Shown: positions 47,922 through 59,114 of the stretch, piece after piece | Layout of the letters: the number at the start of each line of letters is the position of its first letter | Numbering within the stretch: position 1 is the stretch's first letter | From: Microbotryomycetes sp. JL201 | Taxonomy: Eukaryota; Basidiomycota; Microbotryomycetes | Reading direction: 5' to 3' | NCBI GenBank assembly: GCA_033819885.1 | Contig: JAQYUZ010000062.1 | Coordinates: 1 to 64,000, forward strand | DNA length: 64,000 nucleotides | The notes under the pieces: generated by a model | Databases searched by the model: none | Told to the model about the DNA's origin: nothing | Seen by the model: the letters and a program-made list of their open reading frames with translations, nothing else | Program-made: the position numbers and the translations under genes

Positions 47922-49352
47922 ATGCCCCCAGTCTCTAGCTTTCTACAGCGCATCAAAACTGGCGGGCCGGGGCGAGGTGGACCTGCATCGCAAATCGCAG
48001 ACCCTAACTCGCCACCTTCAACCGAGAATGTACAGCCCAGCGACCATGAGCTGCGACTACATCACAGAGCGACGACCTCGTTACAGCCTGGCCAACCGGC
48101 GCATCCAGGCATTGACCGGTTGACCCACGCACGAATTCTACCAACACATTCTCCTCCACAGCCGTCTCCATGTCCTCTCACAAACAAGCATTCTCTTGAA
48201 GACACAGACTCTCGACGTTCGCCATTCCGTCTGCGCTCTCCTCTCAGGCATCGCTCTCGTTCTCCTGGAAAGGTGTCGGTGGCGGATCCGGCCGTGTCGG
48301 ACGATTCGGGCGAGCTAGAATATGTAGACACGTACGGGCCTGGAATCGTTTGGAAAGACGCGCCAAACCCGTTCAAAACGTCAAACAAGATCAACGCACA
48401 GCTGACTCATCCCTCCTCACCGCCACCCTTGCCCACGGCGGCCGAATCGACGCACAACGGCCACAGAGAGGTTCGGAAGAGCAGCTCGGATGGCGATTCT
48501 AGCCTTGTCGTGCTCGAAGACAAAGCAGCAGACTGGCTCGCCAGCCCTGTTTGGTCAAATGCTTTGGCACCGTCCCATAGTCATATTGACAAGACGCTGC
48601 TCGCCATGTTTCTGCAATCAACGCAAGCTATCAAGGCCAACACTGCCAACGCAGAAGCTCGGACCAAGGATGCTCTTCCGAACGTCGCCATGTCGGAATC
48701 AAAAGCTGAAACTGAAACCGTCGATGCAAGGGGTCCCGATGAGTTGATACCAGAGTCGCCCGGTGACGAGGCAGATGTTGAGGACGCTGAGCGAGTCAGC
48801 CGGGATAGACGATCGTCGCGCACAACGAATCCTCGACATACACCTCATCGCGATCCAACTTGCGCCAAAGATCCAGAGGAGAAGGACGGAAGAGGACGAG
48901 AGGAGCAACTCATGAGCACCGATACTCTGCTGAAATTGCTACCTGGCCACAAGACGAGCAAGGTTGGGATTCGAGAGAGGGCCGATCGGAGGCGGCGCTT
49001 TGTCCCGTAAGTAGCGATTCTTGATGGCGCCTGAATAACCAGCGAATGATATCGAGAGCCTCTAGATCAAATCAGAGCTCGGAAGACAAGTCTGATGCAC
49101 CGACAAGGAAGGGAAAGATTGATCGTCGAATGAGAAAGCCTCGAGCGATCCAAGTAGAACCTGTTGCTGCAAAACGCGTCGATGAAGCATCTGTGAGCAT
49201 CGTGAAAGGAGCTCTGTACTTTCATCTCGTGTGAAAGCTAACTGCTGTGACAATTGCAGGAACATGGCGAAGACGACCGCGCGAAAAGCAAGCGTTTGAT
49301 CAGCATCCAAGAAATCGACGATTACGAACTGGACGTAGAGCATGTCCTTTGA
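47922..49352 (+). CDS. Unrecognised disordered, arginine-rich protein
   Basis: I do not recognise this protein. It starts MPPVSSFLQRIKTGGPGRGG and is largely disordered (Ser, Pro, His, Arg). Short ordered or conserved-looking motifs are ELEYVDTYGPGIVWKDAPNP, LVVLEDKAADWLASPVW, EEQLMSTDTLLKLLPGHKT, and a basic stretch KIDRRMRKPRAIQVEP. The end is LISIQEIDDYELDVEHVL. Introns: 49006-49063 (donor GTAAGT, acceptor CTCTAG, giving FVPSNQSSEDK) and about 49192-49259. The leucine motif followed by basic clusters and an acidic end suggests a nuclear, chromatin- or DNA-associated scaffold, but that is a guess. It is divergent from the previous gene. Confidence 0.55.
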
Positions 49353-49546
49353 CGTCGGGTTTGCTATGATTTTTGGAGTGCTTGTTGTGCATCGATCTCG
49401 TTGCTTTCCAACGATTTGCTTTGCGAGAGAGTCCGTTACAAATGCAGCATGAAACGACGTGAACGACACTTTCAGACACGAAACCCTTTATCCTGAACCA
49501 CCACAAAGTCATACTACCGAATTTTGTCACGCTGTTCTTGGCTCTC

Positions 49547-51391
49547 TCATGCGTTCAAACGGTGTTTGACAAACATGATCGTTTTGTAAGCTCCGAACGC
49601 GCTTGAACCCAACAAGCAAAGACCGATCGTGCCGACCATCAAAAAGAGACCTTGAGGGAAGAAGGTTCTCAACAAAATGTTGGAATGAGGTTTACGCCTG
49701 ACGACAAGCTTCTGGTCTCGGGGTGCGATCTGAGACACGGTCGCTGCGAGTTTCGAGGACGTGAATGGTGCGAAGAAGGTCGAGAGTGCTGAGGTTTGGA
49801 CTGGCTGGACAGAGATTGGAGAAGTAAACTTGTCCGTATCGAGTTGTCCAGGGAAAGGTGCAACTGTGGACACGGAATGTCAACACGACGCTCCTCTTCC
49901 TACGCGGCAGTGCGTGTAGGCTTACACAAAGCATGGATTGGCACGTCGCTCTCGTACACGACAGACGCAACACCTTCAGATGCGAGGTAATCAAAATTGT
50001 CTGCTGCAGCAAAAACGTACGCCACCTTGGCGTTGCTGCGGACAAGATCGGTGCAATCAGCGAACGCGTTCAAGATGTACTTGTGCATGATGACTCACGC
50101 CGTGTTGAGCAATGACAGCGCGCCTTCGAGACTAAGGAACGATACGACGGGCAAAATGGGACCCTTGTTGACCGTCTTGAGCAGTGACATGCTCGGGCCC
50201 TCCACAATCGTCGGCTCAAACAAGTTTGCGGCGGTCGACGACCCGCCAAAGACGACCTTGCCTTCACCATTCTTGACTTCACTCCTGACGAGCGTCTTGA
50301 GGCGCTCGACTTCTTGTGCGTCGGCGAGCCTACCAAAGTCGGCCGACAGCGACACGTCAGAGCCGAACGCGGCTTTCGTCTCTTCGACGATCAAGTCGAG
50401 CAACTCTGCAGCTCGGTCTTGTTGCACTAGAACATGATCGACGCTGCCTGCCAACTTGCCAACGCCAAAGAATTTGCCTCTGACCACGAGCTTGGCGATC
50501 CGTCGCAAGTCGGTTTGGTTTCGGTCGACAACGACGCTCGCCGTAGGCACGTCGGCGCTCGTCGGTGTCGCGACGATCTCGACGTTGTGTTTGGCAGCGA
50601 GCATGCGCGTCTGTTCGTCGGCGAAGCGCGTCACGAGCACGTTCGGGCCGAGCGAAAGCAGCTCGTGCAGGGTGGCCTGGGCCGACTCGGGTGGCGACAA
50701 AAAGACGTAGGCGAGGCGGTCAAGCACAGGCAAGCGATCAGCGAGAATCTGGGACAAGCTCTTGCTGCTATCGGCCGGCTGCAGAGAGAGGAATAGCAAA
50801 GAAACGATCGTTAGCCAACACCGTCGATAGGAGATGCAGCCGCTCCAAAAAAAACAAGACTTGCAATGACGACAGCTGCATTGCCAGCAGCGATGGCCGA
50901 AGCGAGCGGTGCAACGCATGAGAAGAGAGCGGCTGCATGAAAGTGCTCGCAAACGTCAGTTTGAGAGCCCGACCGAACAGGAGAAGCCAAGCTGACCCGA
51001 GTCGTCTGCGACGACGGCGACAAGACCTTTGCCTTTGTTGACGATGCCCCGCTGTCTGAGGCTCTTTGCCTGTTGTGTCATCATACCAAAGTCGCATTCT
51101 GTGAAGCGAGCCTTGACGTGTTGAAGGGTCAGGGCGAATTCGAGTTGGGCTTCTGGGCTTGTCCGGCCTTGGTCGCGCTGCAGCGCCTCGAGAATCGCAT
51201 CTTTGCTAGCAGAGATGGCATCTGGAATTGCGTGGTCAGCAGAGGTGACACACATCGCGTTCCACTGGTGAGTTCGACTGACCATACAACTTGGAGAGTT
51301 GTCCTTCTCGGAACCTCCAATAGTTGACCCGGCCGTCCTCGGCGGACGACTGGGCGGCGACGACTCTGGAGTTGAACGCAGGCACGGGCAT
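49547..51391 (-). CDS. ALDH-fold protein lacking the catalytic Cys, with C-terminal membrane anchor
   Basis: The fold is ALDH class 3-like, as in fungal fatty-aldehyde dehydrogenase Hfd1: CVAPLASAIAAGNAAVVI, LDRLAYVFLSPPESAQATLH, VVVDRNQTDLRRIAKLVVRG, VDHVLVQQDRAAELLDLIVE, GKVVFGGSSTAANLFEPTIV, NKGPILPVVSFLSLEGALSL and a C-terminal hydrophobic helix (LFLMVGTIGLCLLGSSAFGA) with a basic end. But where active enzymes have GQTCVAPDYVL, this one has GKLAGSVDHVL: the catalytic Cys is replaced. The WNFP cofactor motif and the Lys before the PSE-type motif are also gone. It still has an intact frame through five introns, so it is not a decayed gene. The intron at 50779-50864 needs a GC donor (GCAAGT). 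Start MPVPAFNSRVV at 51391. Possible roles are scaffold or regulator; activity is unlikely. Confidence 0.8.
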
Positions 51392-51662
51392 AGTTGCTGT
51401 TGTAGACTCCGGGAATAGTCGTGATGGAATATACACGTGCCTCGTCCTTGCAAACAAGGGCAGGAGGAGACGAGCAAGTCTGTCGGCTCGGAGTCTCGAC
51501 CGCTTCTCGCCCACTCGGCTCGGTTTTGCGGAGATTCGAGTGAACGCGTGCGCCGCGCTCAAGCTCGCCAAACTTTCAAGAAGCTGCCAACAGCAAGGCG
51601 ACGTCCCTGCCTCTTCCACTTTGATCAAGCACGAGAGTCTTTGACCACTCTGCAGATTCACA

Positions 51663-52191
51663 ATGTCTGCCGCCACTGCTCAAACTCAAACGGTCGAGAT
51701 TCCGTCCGCCGATCGGATCTACGTCCGGGGCGAGCGCGATTTGATTGACGCGCACTCTGCTCATCAACAACCAAGAGCGCCAAACGGCTTGCGTGAGGAC
51801 CGAGAGTACCCGCCCGTGCCAGAAGGACAGGCGCCAGGTACGCTTTAGAGTTCAGAGTCCCCAGCTTCTCCGGAGCCCGGCGGTGCTGATGGCGACTTTT
51901 TGCAGAGAACTGGCCGACGGAAGAAGGGTATCCTGCTTTCAGACCTTTGAACACGAATGTTGACATCTCGACGAGGTGCGCAATGCTCCTCGGCTCCGAG
52001 CAGAGCTTTGGGCACTGAATACCTTTCTCAATTGCAGGGCTTGGGCCGCGTCGGGACCCGAAATCGTCTTTGTCAGGACAATGTTGACGGGCGTCTTGTT
52101 CATCGGTTACGCCAACAGGATCTATCGCGAGACTGTTGGCCGCATCGCACCAAAGTCGTGGTGGAACTACGATGTCGGAGGCACTTTCTAA
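51663..52191 (+). CDS. Small protein with one hydrophobic segment, unknown function
   Basis: A 130-residue protein I do not recognise. Three exons join as MSAATAQTQTVEIPSADRIY ... PPVPEGQAP, then ENWPTEEGYPAFRPLNTNVD, and AWAASGPEIVFVRTMLTGVL with FIGYANRIYRETVG. The N-terminal half is hydrophilic. One helix-length segment (IVFVRTMLTGVLFIGYANR) could be a membrane span or a buried helix. The end KSWWNYDVGGTF is aromatic. Introns are about 51839-51905 and 51976-52038 (GT-AG), and both joins keep the frame smooth. Divergent from the ALDH-like gene, 271 bp away. A mitochondrial inner-membrane subunit would fit the size and layout, but nothing specific supports it. Confidence 0.65.
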
Positions 52192-52299
52192 CAAGGTCAC
52201 GGCAAAGGCGCTCTTTCTGATTGGTGTATAATCTGTCATCACGTCGTTCCTCTTTTGTCTTTGTAAAGCATGTTACGCTCGTTATTGTCAAAGATTTGC

Positions 52300-53457
52300 T
52301 CAGTCAACACGCTGGTTCGCCATCAAGTCACTCGCGCCCTGAAACTTTTGCAACGCCACCTCCAACACTCGAACTTGAGGAATGTTCCTCAGGCCTTGGA
52401 CAATGTTGTGCAACGTCGGCAAGTCCTGCCAGGCCAAGTCTCTCCACACGAGTTGGACTTGATCAAACTGTGCCACTGGAATAGTTTTGTACTCGATAAC
52501 GGGAGCCTTACCCTGGGGGGCTGGACAAAAAGTAGTGTATGAAACATCGTGCTGTCCGGGCTGACCGACTGTCGGCACATAGCGATGGTTCATAAAGCCG
52601 TGTTGAGTGGCTGGGCAAATTGCAACAGTCGCGTCAGGATTTCAAAGGCAGACAGTGCAGAAGCGACCTTGAAAGACTGACGATGAGTCCATTCTCGCTT
52701 CTGATGCGCAGGGGCTTGCTCTACCGGCGCTTCTTGCAACTCGGGAATCGTGAGCTGCATAAACTCGTTGCCGAGCCAGTTCAACGAATGCTTCCACGTG
52801 GCGCCTTCGAGTTTGCCATCAGGCTGGTCTGCCCAGACTTTTGGAAATCCGAGCTCCTGCGAACGCACGTCTCTGAGCGGTCGGCTTCAAAAATCCGGCT
52901 AGCGAAAGGAAAGCGAAACTGACCTCGCGACCGGTGACGATGGGATCGGTAAACGATTCGAACAGCACAGCAAGGTAGCTGCCGTACAGTGATCTGGAAT
53001 TTTTGCTAGCCAGGCAAGCTATTAGCTTGGATCTGCGTGTATCTCGAAGATTTACGCTGCCACGGACTTGGGGCATTGGACATTGCTGATATACACGCCA
53101 AAGGTGTTGTAACCTCTTCCGGCGAGCCAAGGGAGATTGCGCAGCTGCATGACCTGCGGTTTGAATCGTTACAGTGTCTTGATCAGAAGATTGACTCGAG
53201 CTATGGCAGGAAGTCCGGTGCCTTGCCTCGAACAAAATTACTGCTGGTTTTGAACGATCGACCGAGTACCCTTCTGGCAGAATTTCGTCGAGTGCATCAT
53301 GTTGTGACTCGTATGTTACTCCAATCGTTGTTGCCGTGCTCTGCGACCAGTCGTAACGTCTGCCTTGTCGGTCTTGGCGCGGCGACAGTGTTGGACCAAA
53401 TCCAACGGGGACCCTGTGAAACAAGCCGGTTTTTTCGAACGAAAGAGTGCTTGGCAT
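52300..53457 (-). CDS. Acetoacetate decarboxylase-like protein
   Basis: A fungal member of the acetoacetate decarboxylase (ADC-fold) superfamily. Motifs include GYSVDRSKPAVILFEA, YGSYLAVLFESFTDPIVTGR, ELGFPKVWADQPDGKLEG, NWLGNEFMQLTIPELQEAP, NHRYVPTVGQPGQHDVSYT and LQKFQGASDL. The order and the PIVTGREELGFPK junction across an intron near 52862-52921 match this family. Many fungal members are not true acetoacetate decarboxylases and act on other keto-acids or bind ligands; the reaction here cannot be told. Start MPSTLSFEKTGLFHR at 53457; stop TGA at 52300. It lies divergent from the transcription factor gene. Confidence 0.8.
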
Positions 53458-53971
53458 GATCTGTTTTGTGACTGTAAAGGAAAGAAGCGCGACTCGTCTT
53501 TCGGTAGGTGGGCCGCCACACTCAGCTCAGGTCAGCGAAAAATTGGGGCCCGAGTGGGAGAAGGCAGTGCCTTTGTTTAGATGCCACAAGCCCGTCCTGA
53601 CTTTGGATTTGGAAGATGTTCTGGATGTATGTACTCATGTTTCCGGCTCATTCTGACAACTTCCCGGGAATGAGGTCGGGGATTTGAGTGACTACATTTT
53701 CGCCCCAGAATTTTCTCGCCACTACGCGGGGAAGTGCAGCATGGTCTGAATGCCGGCGGCTAGCCGTTCTCCGTGGGCGATGAGCTGCTGCACAGTGGGA
53801 GTCAGGCTGGTGTTGTAAAGGGAAGTCACCTTTTTCTCGAAATTTACTTGGGGACGATTCTCGGGGCCGGTGGAGAGTGTAAAAAAACCCGTTCTGCCCC
53901 GGAGCAGAGGGAGTCAGGCCTTGATATGGCAATGAGACATGAGTACAGTCGATACGTGAATTCGCCTTTTG
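53458..53971. promoter_or_regulatory. Divergent region upstream of the transcription factor
   Basis: This 514-bp region contains several C/G-rich words (CCCGGGAA, CGGGGATT, CCCGTTC). Zinc-cluster factors often bind CGG-type sites, so autoregulation or control of the decarboxylase-like gene is conceivable. No site is close enough to a known consensus to call. No supported coding exon. Confidence 0.35.
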
Positions 53972-56900
53972 ATGAAAGCTCTGCATCGACGCGCGCTTGT
54001 CCGCAGCGACCAAAAAAAGGCCGGCCCGAGAGTCAAGGGCGCCGCCGCCGCTGCCTGTTGCTCCGCAGACTTGCTGGACGAGCGGGAGATGGACGTCGGC
54101 ACGGCCGACCCACCCGGTCCGACGCACCAGACCATCACAACGACGGTCAGGGCGTCGACGTCGACGTCGTCGTCGCACGGTGAGGACAAGGCGGCGCCTG
54201 TGCGACCGTTCAAGGTGAGCTCGCCGTGCGCCTCTGGGCCCATGCACGCGTGCTCACTGGCCTGCAACACAGTGCACTCAGTGTGATCAAGCATACGCAC
54301 GAGCAGAACACCTCGGTACGTGTGCACACGCGGCTCGCATGTATGAGGGTGTGCGCTCACTTGTCTCGTCTCCGCGAACGCACAGACCGCCACGCGCGGA
54401 CACACATTCCCAACAGCAAGTTTCCGTGCGACCAGGTACGGCCATCATCTCTGTCCGTCTGCCAGTGATCGCCCTTGGCTGACCCGTATCATTCCGTGTC
54501 CAGTGCGGCAGAGAATTTGCTCGCACGTGAGTCGTCTGTCGACCCACCGCAGTCGGCTCGTTTCAGTTCTGCCGCCTCGTTGAAATTACCCCAGCCGAGA
54601 GCCTCGGCCTCTTTGTTCGATCGTGCGGCGCGCTTGCCCACAGCCGACAGCTTTCATGCACAACCGTACCAGTAACATGTCGTACTAACCCTTTCGCTCA
54701 CCTACCCGCCTGCAGCGACGTGCTCAAACGCCACAAAAAAGTCAGCGTGATCGATCATGTAACGCCTCGCGCAATTTCTGACAATTCTCGCGACTTTCCC
54801 GGTGTCTGTTGCAGCTACACGAGCGAGACGGATCTTCAACGCCTGGCGACTTACGCAACATTCGCAAACAAGCAGCCCTCGATCGCAGCGCGCGAGGTCA
54901 GCTGCGCCCAAATGCTGCTTGCTGAAGAATACCTTAATGACATAGAGCAATTTCAATAAACAGCTTGCATATCGTGTGCAGCCTCGAAAGTGTGTACTTC
55001 ATTCTCGCTCTGGCCTCATATGTCTTTCTGAACTTCGTGATCATTTCTTTTCATCTAGGTCAAGTGCACAGGTGAATCCACGTGCACCCGCTGCGCGACA
55101 ATAGGCAAAGAGTGCGTGTATGCACCAGACACCGCCAAAAGACCCTTGAAGCGGTCTCGCGCGTCTTCAGTCGCCACGGACGCCGATACTGTGACGTACG
55201 ACATGTCGTTGTCTGACGCTTACACCGGCGGAAGTCATGCAGCGGACCTGGCGGAGAGGTAAATATGTTAGAGATGGACCAGCTTGCGAGATGCTGACAA
55301 AGATTACCGCCTAGTCTCAGAACAGCATCGAGCACGTACTCGAATAGTGGGCAGCACCACGACGAGCTGCCGCCGTTACCACACGTGCCCACGCCATCGA
55401 GCGCGATCGTCTCCCTTCCCCCTGCGCAGTCCGACCAATATGCTTTCGACCAGCTGCTCGACTTTGTCGCCTATGCGCCAGAACCAGCGCACGTCGAGAC
55501 GGGCGCGACAATTCAAAGCATGGCCGACATGTCGAATATGCTCAGCCTGCCGGCGAACCAGGTCGTCCCGAGCCAGCAAGCGCATTCGACGTCCTTGCCG
55601 ACATTTGACTTGTTTGGCGGATTTTTAGCCGTCTCGCCGCCCAATCTAGCCGTAACATCTCCCGCGTTTGACCCCGGTTTGCAACTGCCGAATGACGACT
55701 CGCTTTTCTGGTCTTCTTTCGTGTCGCCGCCGGGCAGTTTTCAAGGGGGCGTAGACATGACGAGTCCAGACGCGAAAGGACGCGCCCCACGGCGAGGCAA
55801 GATTGATACGACCGCCGGCGGCCTAGCCACTCGCCATGCCTCGCCAGCGGCAGAAGAGGAAGGAGAGAGGAATCGACAATGGCCGATGGTGTGGAATCCG
55901 TCAGAAAGAGACTCGGAAATCCACCTCGAACCCTCGACCGCGCACGACCTAGAGACGAGTAAGCTTTGACATTCATCAATCGCTCTGAAAGCAGCATGAA
56001 GCTGACATGTAATCATCAGATGGCTCTGTCGCGCCGGTCATGCTCAATCTGCCCAAAATGGATGAAGAGACTCGTTTGGCCGTCTTGGAAACGCTCAGAT
56101 TCGCCAGAGTAAGCTGATTGTTGGTCCTCCTCCCGCCATTCAAATTGCTGATCCTGTCCGTGTTAGCTTTCGGACCATGAGTATCACGCGCTGTACCGTT
56201 CGTTGTCCAAGATCAAATTGCAAACATATGATACGCTTGTCGGTCTGTACTTTCGACACTTCCACCCCAACATGCCTATGTTGCACGTACCGACGTTCAA
56301 TCCTCGCACTACACCTGGCTACCTCTTGCTCGAGATTATCGGTGTCGGCGCTCTACATGCACCGTTCCCTGGAAGCTTGCAGCTCGGCAGAGTCTTGCTC
56401 GAATTGGGCAGGCGCGTCATCGAAGAATTGACGACGAAAGACAATCGACACGCTCGAATGTTGCCAATGGCACAAACGATGCTAATTTGGGGCATGATGC
56501 GGTATATCGGTTCGCCGAGGTCGCTCGAGTTGGCTGAAGTGTTCCAGGGCGTCTGCGTAGCCACGCTGCGGCGGCTCAAAGTTTTTGACGAGCCGATCCC
56601 TGTGTCACCGACAAACGCTCCTTTGCAAGAGCGATGGCACTCTTACATCAAGCACGAGGAGCGACGGAGGACGGGCATGGTTTGCTTTCGTAAGTGTCGT
56701 GCTTTTGCGCAGTGAAGCTGAATTATAAGCTGAGGATCCTATAGTGCTCGAAAGCGAGTTTTCAACTTTGCTACATCATCCGTCGCTGTTGCAAGCGAGT
56801 GATTTGAATACGTGTCTCCCCTCACCCGAGGAACTCTGTGAGTGAGGTCTTCGTCTGCAGCAGATCTCAAACACTGATATACTTTTGTGCCAGGGAATGC

Positions 56901-57874
56901 GAAGGACGCAGAAAGCTGGAACTTGTTGACACCGACCCTGTCCCCGCCATTGAAGGTTGGCGCAATCTGCAAAGTCATCACGCTCGACTCGCCGTTCCCG
57001 ATCCCACAATCCATTCGTTTGACACCTTTCGGCGCACACGTGCTCGTCCGCAGCCTGCACTTGAACGTTTTCAACGCAGCACAATTTTCGTCAACTGGAA
57101 TGGCCAACATTGCAGATTCGGCGCGACTGACGGTCCGTCGTGCGCTCGGTCGGGTTGGACGTGGCGATCATGAATACAGTCCAACATTCGGGTCCAACCA
57201 AGGGGAAGGAGAATTTTCGGCTGCCCGCGTGTCGTACCACTTGGCTCATATCGAGACGCATATCAATGGCGCCGAACTCGACACATTGGCCGGACTGGGC
57301 ACGTTGGCAGAAGTTACGGCAGCGAGGAGCAGAGTACGTCAAAGCAACCGTCAATCCATGGCAGTGTGAGAAAACTTTGCTTATATAAGGTTATTCCTTC
57401 CAGCTGACGAGTTGGATGTCGTCCAATACTGAGTCTGCGAGATCGATCGCGCTCCACGCCGGCCAGCTTGTTCGAATCATTCGATCGTACCCGACGTATG
57501 GCACTTACGAACCTTGCTCCCTGTTCTACGCGAGCTTGTGTTTGTACGTCTACTCGCGCTCGCTCACGTCAACCGGCCACACCCCCGCCACCGAGTCGTC
57601 TGCCGCCCCCGAGCCGTTCATGCTTGATGGCACTCTGACCGACGTGGATTGTGCGACCTGGGTCGCCACTGGTGCTGGACCTGTCGGTCAACATTGTTTC
57701 GCTTCGCTCGACTACGTAGGAAGTTTATCGGACGCTGGATCACCTATCAGGGTCTTGTCAGCAATGTCGACGCTGCTCAACAAAGTTGGAGCGGTTTGGA
57801 GGATTGGTCAGGTGTTGTCTACGGTCGTTGATGGCATCGCAAAGGAAGAGTCTGTTGCGGGGTCGTCTGTGTGA
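53972..57874 (+). CDS. Transcription factor with two C2H2 fingers plus a Zn2Cys6 cluster
   Basis: A nuclear fungal regulator with two kinds of zinc domain. Two C2H2 fingers read CTQCDQAYARAEHLDRHART and CDQCGREFARTDVLKRHKKL (the second His follows). A Zn2Cys6 cluster follows: ACISCAASKVKCTGESTC then TRCATIGKEC, spacing C-x2-C-x6-C-x5-C-x2-C-x6-C. The middle is disordered; the C-terminal half is a fungal-specific transcription-factor domain (LYFRHFHPNMPMLHVPTFNP, MAQTMLIWGMMRYIGSP, ERWHSYIKHEERRRTGMVCF). The DNA-binding part is split over many small exons, all GT-AG. A similar C2H2 plus zinc-cluster pairing is known in Cmr1/PIG1-type melanin regulators. The target genes are unknown. ATG 54089 (MDVGTADPP) is an alternative start. 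Confidence 0.85.
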
Positions 57875-58095
57875 TCAATTTTTGACTGCCTTTCGAGAAT
57901 GGGAACAAGATCGAGAGCTGTTTGGCTTGTTGTTTTATGTAGCGTGCTGTCAAATTGCATATTCGTCTTTGGCCGCGCCCGCCCCCACTTTCGGATCAAC
58001 TTGTCACTGTACTTCCCGGTTCTACCTTCTTCCTCCGACAGTCGCACCCTTTCCACACAAGAGAAATACTCTGATTTGATTGCTTTTGACTAGAG

Positions 58096-58781
58096 ATGGG
58101 CGCGCTGTGCGGCAAGGAAGAACATTTTGATCGGCTCGGCCAAGGCCACGTGCTTGGCGCTTCGTCCAGCGCCGGCCCCACCGCGACTGCCGACAAGTCA
58201 AAGTCACAAGCACTTGCATTAAATCGACCTGCCGCTGCCAGTGCGGTCACAGACGGTAGTCCGAAGCCACTGTCGACAGACACCGGACCGCGCAGGGACG
58301 ATGATTCGCAAAGAAGAGAAGCGTTGCTCAAGGCTGCAGAAGAGAGGAACAAGGCTGTGAGTGACCTTTGGCATTTGCTTGCTTTCGTTCGGACGTCGCA
58401 GACGGTCGGTCAGCGCCTGCGTTGCTCGCGAATGACGGCGTGGTGGCAACGTTCATTTCTGGCCTTGTTCGTGATTCTGTACACGACTCTGTAATGGTGT
58501 CAGTCAGATCATTCTTGATTGACGAGAGTGGTCCCCCGGATTTCTAGGCAGCATCAAGAGGCGGTTCGGGCAAGTTGTCGAGCCAGCTCGCTTCTCAAAA
58601 ATCGGATGGTGGCCGGGCACAGCAGGCGATTCAAGAAGGTCAGAACAAGGACAATGAGCCGTTGCGCGTGAGTCTCTATCAAGCGTCTGTTTCCTCGAAA
58701 CGAGGAACAAGAGTCGAGCAGCCAACGACAAATGCTGACTTGGGCGCACGATCATACTTTACGTTCATTCAGTGGGACTAG
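58096..58781 (+). CDS. Small N-myristoylated SVIP-like protein
   Basis: A 129-residue protein in three exons: MGALCGKEEHFDRLGQGHVL, then RREALLKAAEERNKA joined to AASRGGSGKLSSQLASQKSD, and the end NKDNEPLRWD. Gly2 is a myristoylation signal and Cys5 a likely palmitoylation site, so it should sit on membranes. The AAEERNKAAASRG region resembles the p97/VCP-interacting motif of SVIP and its fungal relatives, and the KL..QLA..K pattern with a C-terminal L.W also fits. Exons: 58096-58356, 58548-58667 and 58773-58781. The last exon is only 9 nt (Trp, Asp, stop). The family assignment is by pattern and moderately sure; p97 binding is inferred. Confidence 0.7.
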
Positions 58782-59114
58782 GAGATTCGTGAAAGGGTTC
58801 TTTGAGTCGGTGTTGTAATGTCAATGAGTGCTCCCGGTAAAAGATAGATCACGGTCGATCGCGATAAAGCATGTGCCATCCGTGGCGAACTCTCTAGAAG
58901 GCAACTGTATCCATCATATCTGTACATAGTATTGCTGAACATCACAAACTGAGTGAGTGGGGAATAAGAAAACGACGCTGCAAACATGATGCGGCACCGA
59001 CACGCTACCGACTCTGTCCCCGTTTTTCGTTTCTGTTGCACAGACACAAGAATACGATTTCCTATCCTTCTACTTCCATGTCCGGCTTTTCTATTCTGCA
59101 CTGTCGACGTGCAA
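58782..59114. other. Convergent intergenic region, no gene seen
   Basis: The 333 bp between the SVIP-like stop and the Clu1 stop contains no open frame resembling a protein, no tRNA-like sequence and no clear terminator. It serves as 3' flank for both genes. Confidence 0.5.

Noticed and set aside
49547-51391. Calling the ALDH-like gene a pseudogene
   Set aside because: The catalytic Cys is missing, but the frame is intact across all exons, the fold is complete and a membrane anchor is retained. A functional pseudoenzyme fits better than decay.
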